Positions 23,691 through 31,690 of a stretch of 64,000 bases of DNA are shown piece by piece; positions within the stretch are counted from its first letter, which is position 1, and each line of letters begins with the position of its first letter. Source of the DNA: Streptomyces sp. A0958 (GTDB lineage Bacteria > Actinomycetota > Actinomycetes > Streptomycetales > Streptomycetaceae); assembly GCF_004795035.1 (NCBI RefSeq), contig NZ_SSBK01000013.1, forward strand, positions 106,687 through 170,686. Reading direction: 5' to 3'. The notes under the pieces were generated by a model. That model made no database searches, was not told the origin of the DNA, and saw nothing but the letters and a program-made list of their open reading frames with translations. A program made the position numbers and the translations under genes.

Positions 23691-24905
23691 TCAGATGGGT
23701 GTGTCGTTGCTGCGGGCGCGCAGCTGCATGGCGCGGAGCACGGTCTCGGTCGAGAACCTGGCCTCGGGATCGACCAGTTGGTCACCGAAGATCGATTCCA
23801 GGTTGCGCATCCGGTAGCGGACGGTCTGGGGGTGTACGTCGAGCAGCTCGCCCATCTGGGCGGCGGTGCCGCGGGTGTCGAGCCAGATCCGCAGCGTCTC
23901 GATGAGCCGTTCACGCCGGTTGGCGCTGATGTTGGCCATCGGAGCGAGTTCGCGGCGCGCGAGCTGGTCGAGGAGGACCGGGTCGGAGAGCAGCCACAGG
24001 GTGATGAGGTGTTCCTCGCAGAGGATGGCCGGCGCGTCGTCTATGACGCCGGCGTCCACGAGTTCGAGCACCCGCCGAGCCCAGCGGATCGAGTCCGAAG
24101 CCAGGGACGCGGGGACGGTCAGGCCGATGGCCGTACGAGCACCCGGGAGCGCATGTTCGAGCATGCGTCTTCGCATGTCGTCGAAGGGCCCCGGGATCAG
24201 TAAGTGCGGCTGCGGGTCGCTGAAGTCCACGAGTATGTCCCGGTCGATCCCGAGCCGGTCGAGATCCGGAGTGGGACGCACCGCGACGAGGGTCACCTCG
24301 TCGGGCAGGGTCCAGCCGGTCTGCTCACTGAGCTCCGCGATGGCGACGCGGGGCACCGGCCGCCCGGCGAGGATCAGATGCAGCAGCCTGCGCCGCAGCG
24401 TGTCCGTGTGGTCGTCGGAGGCCGACCTGACCTCCAAGTACCCTTCGCGCGAGAGGGCTTCGAGCTCGTCGACGTACGAGAAGAGGGCGTCGGCGAAGGT
24501 CAGCATCATCGTGGGGGAGAGGTTGTAGCGCCTGCCGATCTTCTTCGCCCGGCGCAGCGCGACCCGCGCGCCCAGCCGGTACGCCCCCTGTAACTGGTCC
24601 AGGCTGCGACCCTCGTACGCCTCGAACCTGCCGAACCTGCGGCACATCTCGTCGCGCAGCGCGGAGGGGGCGGCGGGTTCGGCGACCTGGTCCACGAAGA
24701 CGGAGATGCTCTGTTCCACGCCGACCCGGATGCCCTGGCCGTAGGGACCGTCCAGAAGCCGCGCGTACTCGGGGTAGGCGCGTGTGACCTCAAGGCCGAT
24801 CTCCTTGATGAGGCTGGGGAGTTCGGGACGCACGATCGTGGCGAACTCCTGCGGCAGCGGTCCCAGTGGCTCTCCCAGCTCCGAGGGTTGTGCAACTCCC
24901 GGCAT
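23691..24905 (-). CDS. PucR/CdaR-type transcriptional regulator with two TTA codons
   Basis: The 404-aa protein has an N-terminal helical sensory region (residues 20-160; GVEQSISVFVDQV, RRFGRFEAYEGRSLDQL), a GGDEF-like/CdaR middle (about 190-310) and a C-terminal PucR-type HTH_30 (about 345-400: RERLIETLRIWLDTRG, MGELLDVHPQTVRYRMRNLES). Codons 105 (24591-24593) and 235 (24201-24203) are TTA, so translation should need the bldA tRNA and be developmentally delayed. It is divergent from a secreted-protein gene whose upstream motif recurs before the mce operon, making it the best local candidate for the regulator of those genes (inference). The start is ATG 24903-24905. Confidence 0.9.
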   Translation of the reverse strand: MPGVAQPSELGEPLGPLPQEFATIVRPELPSLIKEIGLEVTRAYPEYARLLDGPYGQGIRVGVEQSISVFVDQVAEPAAPSALRDEMCRRFGRFEAYEGRSLDQLQGAYRLGARVALRRAKKIGRRYNLSPTMMLTFADALFSYVDELEALSREGYLEVRSASDDHTDTLRRRLLHLILAGRPVPRVAIAELSEQTGWTLPDEVTLVAVRPTPDLDRLGIDRDILVDFSDPQPHLLIPGPFDDMRRRMLEHALPGARTAIGLTVPASLASDSIRWARRVLELVDAGVIDDAPAILCEEHLITLWLLSDPVLLDQLARRELAPMANISANRRERLIETLRIWLDTRGTAAQMGELLDVHPQTVRYRMRNLESIFGDQLVDPEARFSTETVLRAMQLRARSNDTPI

Positions 24906-25653
24906 ACCTTTGACCCCTTGCTCTCCGGCGCCCGATGGGGGGTGGACGGGCGGAAGAGCGCTCCCATCCGTCGTCAGGTGCGTACCGACATCGGCTGCCG
25001 AACATAGTCCAAGGCTGTGGCCCTGAACACAGGCAGGACAAGACGAAATGCAGGGGGCACGTATCGGCGGGCCGGGCCGCTGGTGCGGCGCTCGTGCCGG
25101 GATGGTGGCGCGCTCGTGGGTTGCTTGAGCGGGAATCGGAATCCCAATAACGCGACTTCGGTTCCGGCCCGTACTTCCCGACAATGTCGCGTGCGCTATT
25201 CACATTGAATTCCACTGTGCCGACGGGATGCACACGGGGTGCAGCGTGCGGGACGGGGGCACACGGGCCGCAAGCGCCGGGCGGTGTCGCGTCCCAGGGC
25301 TGTGACATGGGAAGTTGGGTGGATTCGAGAGGTCGGTCCGTCATCCGGTGAGCAAGGCCCGGCACCGCCGCACCGGGGAAACTGCTCACTTCTCGATAAA
25401 AAATCGGTACGCCGTACTCGCGGTGCAGCAAATTCTCCACAGAGAAGGCGGTTTACGGAGATTCTTTGTGCCGATGTGTTGCGGAGCAACATTACTCACC
25501 CGTAGCGTCATCGCCGAACGCAAGAGGTCGAGCAGTCGGTCAGGCCGGACTGCCGCATTCCTGTCCTGTGACCCCCCGCCCCGGGAGCACCGCTGACCCG
25601 GCCGGAAGCGGCCCCCGGTGTCGGTCACACACCCTCGAAGGGAACCGGATTCC
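24906..25653. promoter_or_regulatory. long divergent intergenic region
   Basis: This region of 748 bp between the PucR-type regulator and a secreted-protein gene has no credible gene. Its right half (25180-25520) is AT-richer. It contains a CGAT-AAAAA-ATCG dyad near 25394-25406 and the shared motif at 25479-25509. The left part should hold the regulator promoter; I see no clear -10/-35 there. A small RNA cannot be excluded. Confidence 0.45.
25479..25509 (+). promoter_or_regulatory. shared motif, copy A (upstream of the 205-aa secreted protein)
   Basis: TTGCG at 25479-25483 is followed after 8 nt by TTACTCACCCGTAGCGTC (25492-25509). The same arrangement occurs at 29444-29473 (forward, before mce) and at 29094-29124 (reverse, before the 311-aa secreted protein). 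It ends 144 bp before GTG 25654. Confidence 0.6.
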
Positions 25654-26271
25654 GTGAACACCCTTGCACGTAGAGCCGCCATCGTCGTCACCTCCGTCAG
25701 CGCAGCCCTCGGGATGGCGGTGACCTCGGCTTCCGCCGGCACCACCTCCTCGTGGTCGGCGACCCCGTCCGGGGCGTACACCGCTCACGCGGCCTACCCC
25801 ACGCTCGACGTCCCGTTCGCGAACCTGGAGTGTGACTCCTCCGACGTGTCCACGGGCACCGTCAACGCGAGCAGCGCCACCGGTGCCAACATGGCCACCA
25901 TCGGCAACATCAGCTTCACCAACTGCACGGTCGGCGGGCTCGACTTCGACGTCACCATGACCGCGACGCCGTGGACGATCAACGTCACCGGTGTGAACTC
26001 CTCGAACGCCAACCGGGTCAACGGCAACGTCACCGGCATCTCCGCCCACATCGAGGGCTTCGCCTGCTCCGCCGACTTCACCGGCAAGGTCTACGGGTAC
26101 TACGACAACAGCAGCGGTGACCTGGTCATCGACGGATCGGGCACCGAGCTGGTCGCGTCCAACGCCGACTGCCTCGGCCTGGTCAACGACGACGACGTGG
26201 CGTCGTTCAACGCCTCGTACCACGTGAAGGTGACCTCGACGGGCACCTCGCCGGTGATCAGCACGCCGTAG
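25654..26271 (+). CDS. secreted beta-rich protein of unknown function
   Basis: The 205-aa protein (GTG 25654) has a typical signal peptide (RRAAIVVTSVSAALGMAVTSASA, cleavage near residue 29) and a Thr/Ser/Asn-rich mature part with four cysteines that could form two disulfides. Strand patterns such as NISFTNCTVGGLDFDVTMTA and SASYHVKV-like endings (ASFNASYHVKVTSTG) suggest a beta-sandwich. It vaguely recalls PraB-type secreted proteins, at low certainty. Copy A of the shared motif lies upstream and a DUF6801-like secreted protein follows, separated by a possible terminator. Confidence 0.85.
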   Translation: MNTLARRAAIVVTSVSAALGMAVTSASAGTTSSWSATPSGAYTAHAAYPTLDVPFANLECDSSDVSTGTVNASSATGANMATIGNISFTNCTVGGLDFDVTMTATPWTINVTGVNSSNANRVNGNVTGISAHIEGFACSADFTGKVYGYYDNSSGDLVIDGSGTELVASNADCLGLVNDDDVASFNASYHVKVTSTGTSPVISTP

Positions 26272-26294
26272 GGCCGCAGGAGCACACAGGTACG

Positions 26295-26329
26295 GGCCGA
26301 CCGCGGGGTTTCTCCGCGGCGGTCCGGCC
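26295..26329 (+). terminator. probable bulged hairpin terminator
   Basis: CCGCGG (26301-26306) pairs with CCGCGG (26314-26319) across a 7-nt loop, with outer GGCCGA/TCCGGCC pairing around a small bulge. It lies 23 bp after the stop of the 205-aa secreted protein and may only attenuate readthrough into the next gene. Confidence 0.45.
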
Positions 26330-26407
26330 TTCTCGTTCGGGCGCCGCACTCCCGGTCGCCAACGCAGTTCGAACCACCGATCGCACCCCGTGGAGGACAG
26401 GCCCGAT

Positions 26408-27916
26408 ATGCACACCCAGATACCTGTGACCCGTGCGGGGCGGTCCGTGCGGGTCGCCTCCGTCGCCGGACTCGCCCTGCTCGCCGGGCTGTTGTCCGGG
26501 GGAGGCTCGGCCGCCGACGAGAGCCCTGGGCCCGTCAGCCTCGCGGCCGCCTGCGGACCCGAGGACAGCAGCACGGCGGCCGCGGCCACGGTCGGCGTGT
26601 CGGTGGACGTCCCGGCTACCGGCGAGGTGGGCCGCCCCGTACAGCCGGGGCCCGTGACCCTCACCCTCACGCTCTCGCGGGCGGATCTCGCCGGGCTGTT
26701 GCCGGAAGGCACCGAGGCCGTCGTGAGCCGGGCGGCGCTCAAGGTGAAGGTCGCCCAGAACGGCGAGTCGGCCGAGGCGCCCTGGGAGCTCACCGCTCCG
26801 AGCACTTCGCTTCCCGCTGACGGTGACGTAGCGCTCGTCCACTCCGGTGAGGTCCCTTACGTGACGTTCGGGTCCTCGGGCGATGTCGACTTCTCGGTCG
26901 GGGAGTTCACGGTCGAGCTGCTGTCCGCCACAGCGACGGCCGAGGAGACCGCACCGGCCCTCGCCACGCTGACCTGCCGGCTGAAGGAGGGGGAGAACGG
27001 GCATCTGGCGACCACGCACGTGACGGACGGTTCCGGCACCGAACCGTCCGGAACCCCCGAGACACCCACCACTCCGGCGGGCGGTTCCGGCCGGGTGAAG
27101 GGGAAGGACATCACGCTGGAACCGGCGGCCGCCGACGAGGAGGACACCGATTTCTGTCCTGTCGAGCCGCCGGTGGGTGAGATGGACGCGAGTGAGGCAC
27201 CGCAGCCTCCGCCGGGCGATCTCGTCATCCCTACGGACCTCCCCACGGGAGGGACCTTCAGTTGCGCCTATGCACTGGGTCTGGCCAACGTGTACAAGCT
27301 GAACGGGGCCATGATCATCAACGATCCCGACAACCCGGCGCTCATCAGTGTCCTTGCGTCCAAGCGCACGGCGTCGCGATCGGCGCAGAAGCCGGGCGGG
27401 GCGTACCTCCGTATCGATTCGCTCGCCAACCTGGACCTTCCGGACGCCGAATCCACCTTCCTCACTTTCGGTTTCCAGCCGGTGACGGCGAAGGTCTCGT
27501 TCGAGAACGGCCCCATCACCATCTCGACGGGCAACTACGGTTCCGGCGCGAGTCGGGTGGCGTTCTCCACCGCCTACTTCAAGCAGTCGCTGCGCCTCCA
27601 CGATGTCAAGGTCAACGGCACTCCGTTGGACGTGGGAAACAACTGCCGGACGTCGAAGCCGTTCAAGGTGACGCTGGACGGGGGAGCCGATTACACCAAC
27701 GTTGCTCTGGGCGGCGTCCTGGAGGGCGAGGTCGACATCCCGCCCTTCACCGGCTGCGGTACGGGTGGTGAGGACCTGAATCCGCTTTTCACCGCCTCCA
27801 TCTCGGGCCCCGGGAACCGGGTCTTCATGAACCAGGCCCCGACCTGCGTTCCGGCGAACCCGACCAGGTCGTACTGCCCGCCCCCGCTGCCCGAACTGCC
27901 CGGCTCGAAGTCCTGA
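26408..27916 (+). CDS. secreted DUF6801-like protein
   Basis: The 502-aa protein has a signal peptide (residues 1-36; VASVAGLALLAGLLSGGGSA) and an N-terminal beta domain (about 45-200). This resembles DUF6801: VTLTLTLSRADLAGLLPEG, then APWELTAPSTSLPADGDVAL and VDFSVGEFTVELLSA, ending in a Cys. An acidic/Pro/Thr linker follows (about 210-280). A second beta-rich domain with several Cys (about 285-495) lacks a name. ATG 26408 follows GGAGG by 11 bp; GTG 26390 is an alternative start. It ends at a strong bidirectional terminator. The likely site is the cell envelope or outside; the role is unknown. Confidence 0.82.
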   Translation: MHTQIPVTRAGRSVRVASVAGLALLAGLLSGGGSAADESPGPVSLAAACGPEDSSTAAAATVGVSVDVPATGEVGRPVQPGPVTLTLTLSRADLAGLLPEGTEAVVSRAALKVKVAQNGESAEAPWELTAPSTSLPADGDVALVHSGEVPYVTFGSSGDVDFSVGEFTVELLSATATAEETAPALATLTCRLKEGENGHLATTHVTDGSGTEPSGTPETPTTPAGGSGRVKGKDITLEPAAADEEDTDFCPVEPPVGEMDASEAPQPPPGDLVIPTDLPTGGTFSCAYALGLANVYKLNGAMIINDPDNPALISVLASKRTASRSAQKPGGAYLRIDSLANLDLPDAESTFLTFGFQPVTAKVSFENGPITISTGNYGSGASRVAFSTAYFKQSLRLHDVKVNGTPLDVGNNCRTSKPFKVTLDGGADYTNVALGGVLEGEVDIPPFTGCGTGGEDLNPLFTASISGPGNRVFMNQAPTCVPANPTRSYCPPPLPELPGSKS

Positions 27917-27943
27917 CCGAAGCCCTGCCCGACCGACGCACAC

Positions 27944-27980
27944 CGAAGGGGCCACCTCCGCGAGGAGAGTGGCCCCTTCG
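27944..27980. terminator. bidirectional hairpin terminator
   Basis: A perfect 12-bp stem (27944-27955 with 27969-27980, CGAAGGGGCCAC and its complement) sits between the convergent ends of the DUF6801-like gene and the 311-aa secreted-protein gene. Confidence 0.8.
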
Positions 27981-28002
27981 GGGCTTCGGGGCCCGAGGGC
28001 GG

Positions 28003-28938
28003 TTACCGCGCCGCCGAGTGCCAGTACTGCGACAGCAGCTTGCCCGCGTCCGGGGCCGCGTCGCGGGGCTTGTTCATCGTCGCCACGTAGGTCTGGGCGT
28101 TGTCCAGCGAGACGTTGTTGTTGCCCGAGGCCGACGGCAGGCCCGTCTTCAGGTTGACCGCCCAGTTCAGCGCGCCCAGCAGGCCGCAGCCGTTGGTGCC
28201 GGGGACCGCGTAAGTCGTGTCGGTCTGGGTGGCGCCCAGGAGGTTGAGCCGGTTCATGGCGCCGGCCGTGTCCGGGGTTCCGTCGCCGGCGAACTTCTCG
28301 CTGCTGACGGCCGGCTGGGTCGAGTTCTGCGGACGCAGCAGGATCGGGTTCGAGGAGGAGCCGATGTAGCACTTGTCGCCGAGGAGCGGGTTCTCCAGGT
28401 GGATTCGGACCGGCAGGGTGACGATCGGCTTCCCGGTGGTCGTCCCCGCCACGAGCTGGAAGTCGGTCGGGGTGTTGACCGATTCGATGGTCGCCGTCAC
28501 CCGGTTCAGGTTGACGTCGCTGAGCGTGTTGCAGACGCCGGTGATCACGGGAACGTTGCTGGGGCACATCAGGCCGAGCAGCCCGCCCGGTACCTTCGCG
28601 GAGTCCGCGACGAGCGCGCCGCCCGCCGGGGAGACCACGGTCGACAGGCCCCCCGGATGGGTGACGACGCCGACCTGGAGGTCGCTCGCGCCGACCGGCA
28701 CCTCGGTGTTGCCCAGCTTGATAGCGCCGCTCGCCGAGTGGGACGACACGCAGATGGCGGTGTCCGAAACCCCGTCCGCCGCCAGCATGGCGGGGGCGTC
28801 CACCGGACAGCGGCTGAACGGCGCCCAGCTGCCGTTCAGCGTCGTGGCGGCCGTGGCCGAACCCATCGACGCGACGGCGGCGAATGCGGTGAAGGAGGCC
28901 AGCAGCCCCACACGTACCCGGTTCGAGCCAGTTCTCAT
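28003..28938 (-). CDS. secreted protein of unknown function
   Basis: The 311-aa protein starts at ATG 28936-28938 with a signal peptide (VGLLASFTAFAAVASMGSATAA). The mature part has about eight cysteines and segments such as LNGSWAPFSRCPVDAPAML, CPSNVPVITGVCNTL, LVAGTTTGKPIVTLPVRIHL and LLGDKCYIGSSSNPILLRP. The style is a secreted all-beta protein seen across actinomycetes near lipid genes; I cannot name the family. Copy C of the shared motif lies about 156 bp upstream in the same orientation. It is divergent from the mce operon. Confidence 0.85.
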   Translation of the reverse strand: MRTGSNRVRVGLLASFTAFAAVASMGSATAATTLNGSWAPFSRCPVDAPAMLAADGVSDTAICVSSHSASGAIKLGNTEVPVGASDLQVGVVTHPGGLSTVVSPAGGALVADSAKVPGGLLGLMCPSNVPVITGVCNTLSDVNLNRVTATIESVNTPTDFQLVAGTTTGKPIVTLPVRIHLENPLLGDKCYIGSSSNPILLRPQNSTQPAVSSEKFAGDGTPDTAGAMNRLNLLGATQTDTTYAVPGTNGCGLLGALNWAVNLKTGLPSASGNNNVSLDNAQTYVATMNKPRDAAPDAGKLLSQYWHSAAR

Positions 28939-29093
28939 GTCTTCCCCTTTTCCGATGGGAGGCGGCCGCCGTCGAGGCGGCCCGGTGAACCCGGAGGTGC
29001 TCGGTGCGCAGCGGAATTGAGCACGGAATGCGGAATGCGGGTGCCGGGATCGCGACGGACCGTGCCGAGGCGAAATCCCATTCACCGAGCCGT

Positions 29094-29124
29094 GAGGTTA
29101 CTGGCGGGAAACACCGGGGCACAA
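29094..29124 (-). promoter_or_regulatory. shared motif, copy C
   Basis: Read on the minus strand, TTGTG is followed by 8 nt, then TTTCCCGCCAGTAACCTC. It keeps the total length (31 bp) and register of copy A. The dyad core is GTTAC (29097-29101), N6, GAAAC (29108-29112) on the plus strand. Confidence 0.5.
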
Positions 29125-29344
29125 TCCCGCCGTATGAGAATCTATGGGCGGGGCGGTCATCTCTTCCGTGGGTGAGTACGAGATCCGGCCTTCTTGTCAC
29201 ATCGTGCGTACGCCCTCGCGGCCCCCGTGGCGTCGGCAGCCGCCGCCGTATGCGGAACCTCCTCTCCCACTTGTGTATTCGAGCCGGTCCCGAGCACTTC
29301 TCGATGGCCCAGGGGCGGTTCCTGCGCCCGCCTGCCGACGGCGG

Positions 29345-29364
29345 AACTTATCACCGGGCGACAG
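29345..29364. repeat. TCACCGG dyad-like element, copy 1 of 2
   Basis: The sequence AACTTATCACCGGGCGACAG matches, with few changes, a second copy at 29705-29724, which contains the perfect dyad TTGTCA-N5-TGACAA. The two copies are spaced exactly 360 bp apart. Confidence 0.55.
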
Positions 29365-29443
29365 TTTTTCCGGCCTCCTTGCTCAATCGGTGCGAAAGGG
29401 TGGACGGCTTCGTGCTCTCGCGCGAAAACTTGATGACCTGGTA

Positions 29444-29473
29444 TTGCGGGGCAGGTTACTCGGCCGTAACGTC
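29444..29473 (+). promoter_or_regulatory. shared motif, copy B (upstream of mce)
   Basis: TTGCG is followed after 7 nt by TTACTCGGCCGTAACGTC (29456-29473). The core GTTAC-N6-GTAAC (29455-29459 region to 29469-29470) is the most perfect dyad of the three copies. It ends 367 bp before the first mce gene. Confidence 0.6.
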
Positions 29474-29704
29474 GCCTCCGTCAGCAACTCGTCCGGCGCG
29501 CCCGGAGATTGCTCACCCGTCGGGAGGCGGCTCAGGCACATCCCCAGTGCCCGGGTCGCCGGTCCAGGAGGGCGTCGCCCCAGGAATCTTCACACCGGCG
29601 GCGCTTTTCCTCCGGAACCCCGTGGCGCAGGCCCCTCTGGGCCGCGGGGTTCCGGCCTGCACCGACGGATGAGAGTGCGCAGTTGTTCACAAGATCGGGA
29701 CCGG

Positions 29705-29724
29705 AATTTGTCACCGGATGACAA
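29705..29724. repeat. TCACCGG dyad element, copy 2 of 2
   Basis: The arms TTGTCA (29708-29713) and TGACAA (29719-29724) flank CCGGA. It lies 116 bp before the mce ATPase start, a good position for an operator. Confidence 0.6.
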
Positions 29725-29840
29725 GCGGGCCGGATCTTTGCGAATCGGCTGTTCAAGGGCTTGTCCTGGCGGTGCAGGTGAACTTAACGTGCGCCCCTTG
29801 GTGCACTTCTGTCACTTCGTGAGCGCATGCAGGAGGTGGG

Positions 29841-30836
29841 ATGGGAATCGAAGTAGTGGTCGAAGGCCTCACCAAGTCTTTCGGCAAGCAGAACATCTGG
29901 CAGGATGTATCGCTCACGCTTCCCGCAGGCGAGGTCAGTGTCATGCTCGGCCCGTCCGGTACGGGAAAGACGGTGTTCCTCAAATCCATCATCGGCCTGC
30001 TCAAACCTGAACGCGGCCGCGTTCTCGTCAATGGCGTCGACATGGTGAACGGCTCCGAGCGGGACATCATGGAGACGCGCAAGCTCTTCGGCCTCATGTT
30101 CCAGGACGGCGCCCTTTTCGGGTCGATGTCACTTTTCGACAACATCGCCTTCCCGCTCCGGGAGCACACCCGCAAGAAGGAATCCGAGATCCGCCGCATC
30201 GTCATGGAGCGAATCGAAGTGGTGGGCCTCCTCGGCGCCGAGAACAAGCTCCCCGGCGAGATATCCGGCGGCATGCGCAAGCGGGCCGGCCTCGCCCGGG
30301 CCCTCGTCCTGGACCCGCAGATCATCCTCTGCGACGAACCCGACTCCGGTCTCGACCCGGTCCGCACCGCCTACATCTCCCAGCTCCTCGTCGACCTGAA
30401 CGCCCAGATCGACGCGACGATGCTCATCGTCACCCACAACCTCGACATCGCCTCCACCGTGCCGGACAACATGGGGATGCTGTTCTGCCGTAACCTCGTC
30501 ACCTTCGGGCCGCGCGAGGTGCTGCTCACCAGCGACCTGCCCGTCGTCAACCAGTTCCTCGCCGGCCGCTGCGAGGGGCCCATCGGCATGTCCGAGGAGA
30601 AGGACGCCGCCACCCTCGCAGCCGAGGAGCGACACGGCTACGGCCAGGGCATCAGCTCCGCCAACGCCCCGCGCACCGTCGTCCCGCAACTGGAGCCCTC
30701 GCCCGGCCTGCCGGTGCGCCAGGGCGCCCTGCGCCGCCGGGAGCGGGTCATGTCGATGATGGGGCAGCTGCCGGAGGCGGCCCGTACCGCCATCCTCAAC
30801 AGCTACAGCCCGGCCGCGGGCGGTGGACGCCTGTGA
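29841..30836 (+). CDS. mkl: Mce lipid-import ATPase (MlaF/Mkl type)
   Basis: The 331-aa ABC ATPase energises Mce-type lipid import. It has Walker A GPSGTGKTVF (about residues 38-47), Q-loop LMFQDGALF, signature ISGGMRKRAGLARAL (about 137-151), Walker B ILCDEPDSGLDP and H-loop VTHNLDIA. The FQDGALFGSMS segment is typical of Mce ATPases rather than general importers. The C-terminal 70 residues extend beyond the MlaF core, as in actinobacterial Mkl. It is the first gene of the mce operon with a strong AGGAGG site, and is coupled to the permease gene by GTGA. Confidence 0.96.
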   Translation: MGIEVVVEGLTKSFGKQNIWQDVSLTLPAGEVSVMLGPSGTGKTVFLKSIIGLLKPERGRVLVNGVDMVNGSERDIMETRKLFGLMFQDGALFGSMSLFDNIAFPLREHTRKKESEIRRIVMERIEVVGLLGAENKLPGEISGGMRKRAGLARALVLDPQIILCDEPDSGLDPVRTAYISQLLVDLNAQIDATMLIVTHNLDIASTVPDNMGMLFCRNLVTFGPREVLLTSDLPVVNQFLAGRCEGPIGMSEEKDAATLAAEERHGYGQGISSANAPRTVVPQLEPSPGLPVRQGALRRRERVMSMMGQLPEAARTAILNSYSPAAGGGRL

Positions 30837-31687
30837 CCGCCCCGATGCCCGTACGGCCCCCCGAGCAGCCGGTGGACCAGGTCCCGGAGCCGGAGAAGGT
30901 GCCCGAGGCCCCGCGCCCCAGCAAGCTGACCGCCCCGCTGCGCGAGACCGGACGGCTGTTCGCCCTGGCCGGGACCGTGAGCCGGGAGACCTTCCGGCGG
31001 CCCTTCCAGGTAAGGGAGTTCATCGAGCAGTTCTGGTTCGTCGCCAGCGTCACGATCCTGCCCGCCGCCCTCGTCTCCATCCCGTTCGGCGCGGTCATCG
31101 CCCTCCAGGTCGGCTCGCTGACCCAGCAGCTCGGCGCCCAGTCCTTCACCGGCGGCGCCAGCGTCCTCGCCGTCATCCAGCAGGCCAGCCCGATCATCGT
31201 GGCCCTGCTGGTCTCCGGGGCGGCGGGCTCCGCCATCTGCGCCGACCTCGGCTCGCGCAAGATCCGCGAGGAGCTGGACGCGATGGAGGTCATGGGCGTC
31301 TCGCCCGTACAGCGCCTCGTCGTCCCGCGCGTCCTGGCCACCATGCTCGTCGCCGTCCTGCTCAACGGCCTCGTCTCGGTCGTCGGCACCCTCGGCGGCT
31401 ACTTCTTCAACGTGATCCTGCAGCACGGCACCCCGGGCGCCTACCTCTCCAGCTTCTCCGCCCTCGCCCAGCTGCCCGACCTCTACGTCAGCGAGATCAA
31501 GGCGCTCATCTTCGGCTTCATCGCCGGCATCGTCGCCGCCTACCGCGGCCTCAACCCGCGCGGCGGCCCGAAGGGAGTGGGCGACGCGGTCAACCAGTCC
31601 GTCGTCATCACCTTCATGCTGCTGTTCTTCGTGAACATGGTCCTCACGGCGATCTACCTCCAGATCGTCCCCGCGAAGGGGAGCTGA
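30833..31687 (+). CDS. yrbEA: Mce permease YrbEA (MlaE family)
   Basis: The 284-aa protein (GTG overlapping the ATPase stop) has a Pro-rich N-terminal cytoplasmic stretch and the MlaE-family membrane domain of 5-6 helices. Conserved parts include FIEQFWFVASVTILPAALVS and the coupling segment GSRKIREELDAMEVMGVSP, where the EExDAMxxxG motif contacts the ATPase. It partners with YrbEB to form the transmembrane pore fed by the Mce proteins. It ends 3 bp before the next gene. Confidence 0.96.
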   Translation: MTAPMPVRPPEQPVDQVPEPEKVPEAPRPSKLTAPLRETGRLFALAGTVSRETFRRPFQVREFIEQFWFVASVTILPAALVSIPFGAVIALQVGSLTQQLGAQSFTGGASVLAVIQQASPIIVALLVSGAAGSAICADLGSRKIREELDAMEVMGVSPVQRLVVPRVLATMLVAVLLNGLVSVVGTLGGYFFNVILQHGTPGAYLSSFSALAQLPDLYVSEIKALIFGFIAGIVAAYRGLNPRGGPKGVGDAVNQSVVITFMLLFFVNMVLTAIYLQIVPAKGS

Positions 31688-31690
31688 CCC

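Larger units (their letters stand above)
28939..29840. promoter_or_regulatory. 902-bp divergent control region of the mce operon
   Basis: No credible gene is present. It holds shared-motif copies C (29094-29124, minus orientation) and B (29444-29473, plus orientation), and two related elements exactly 360 bp apart at 29345-29364 and 29705-29724. It also has a TCAC-TTC-GTGA dyad at 29812-29822 just before the AGGAGG site of the mce ATPase gene. Base composition is lower in GC than the flanking genes. It should hold promoters for both the 311-aa secreted protein and the mce operon. Confidence 0.55.

Noticed and set aside
26258..29200. 980-codon minus-strand open frame
   Set aside because: It covers the antisense of the DUF6801-like gene and the out-of-frame copy of the 311-aa secreted protein; no domain.
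29004..30010. Open frames in the mce leader
   Set aside because: Codon third positions are not G/C-biased, there is no ribosome-binding site and no family similarity; treated as regulatory DNA.
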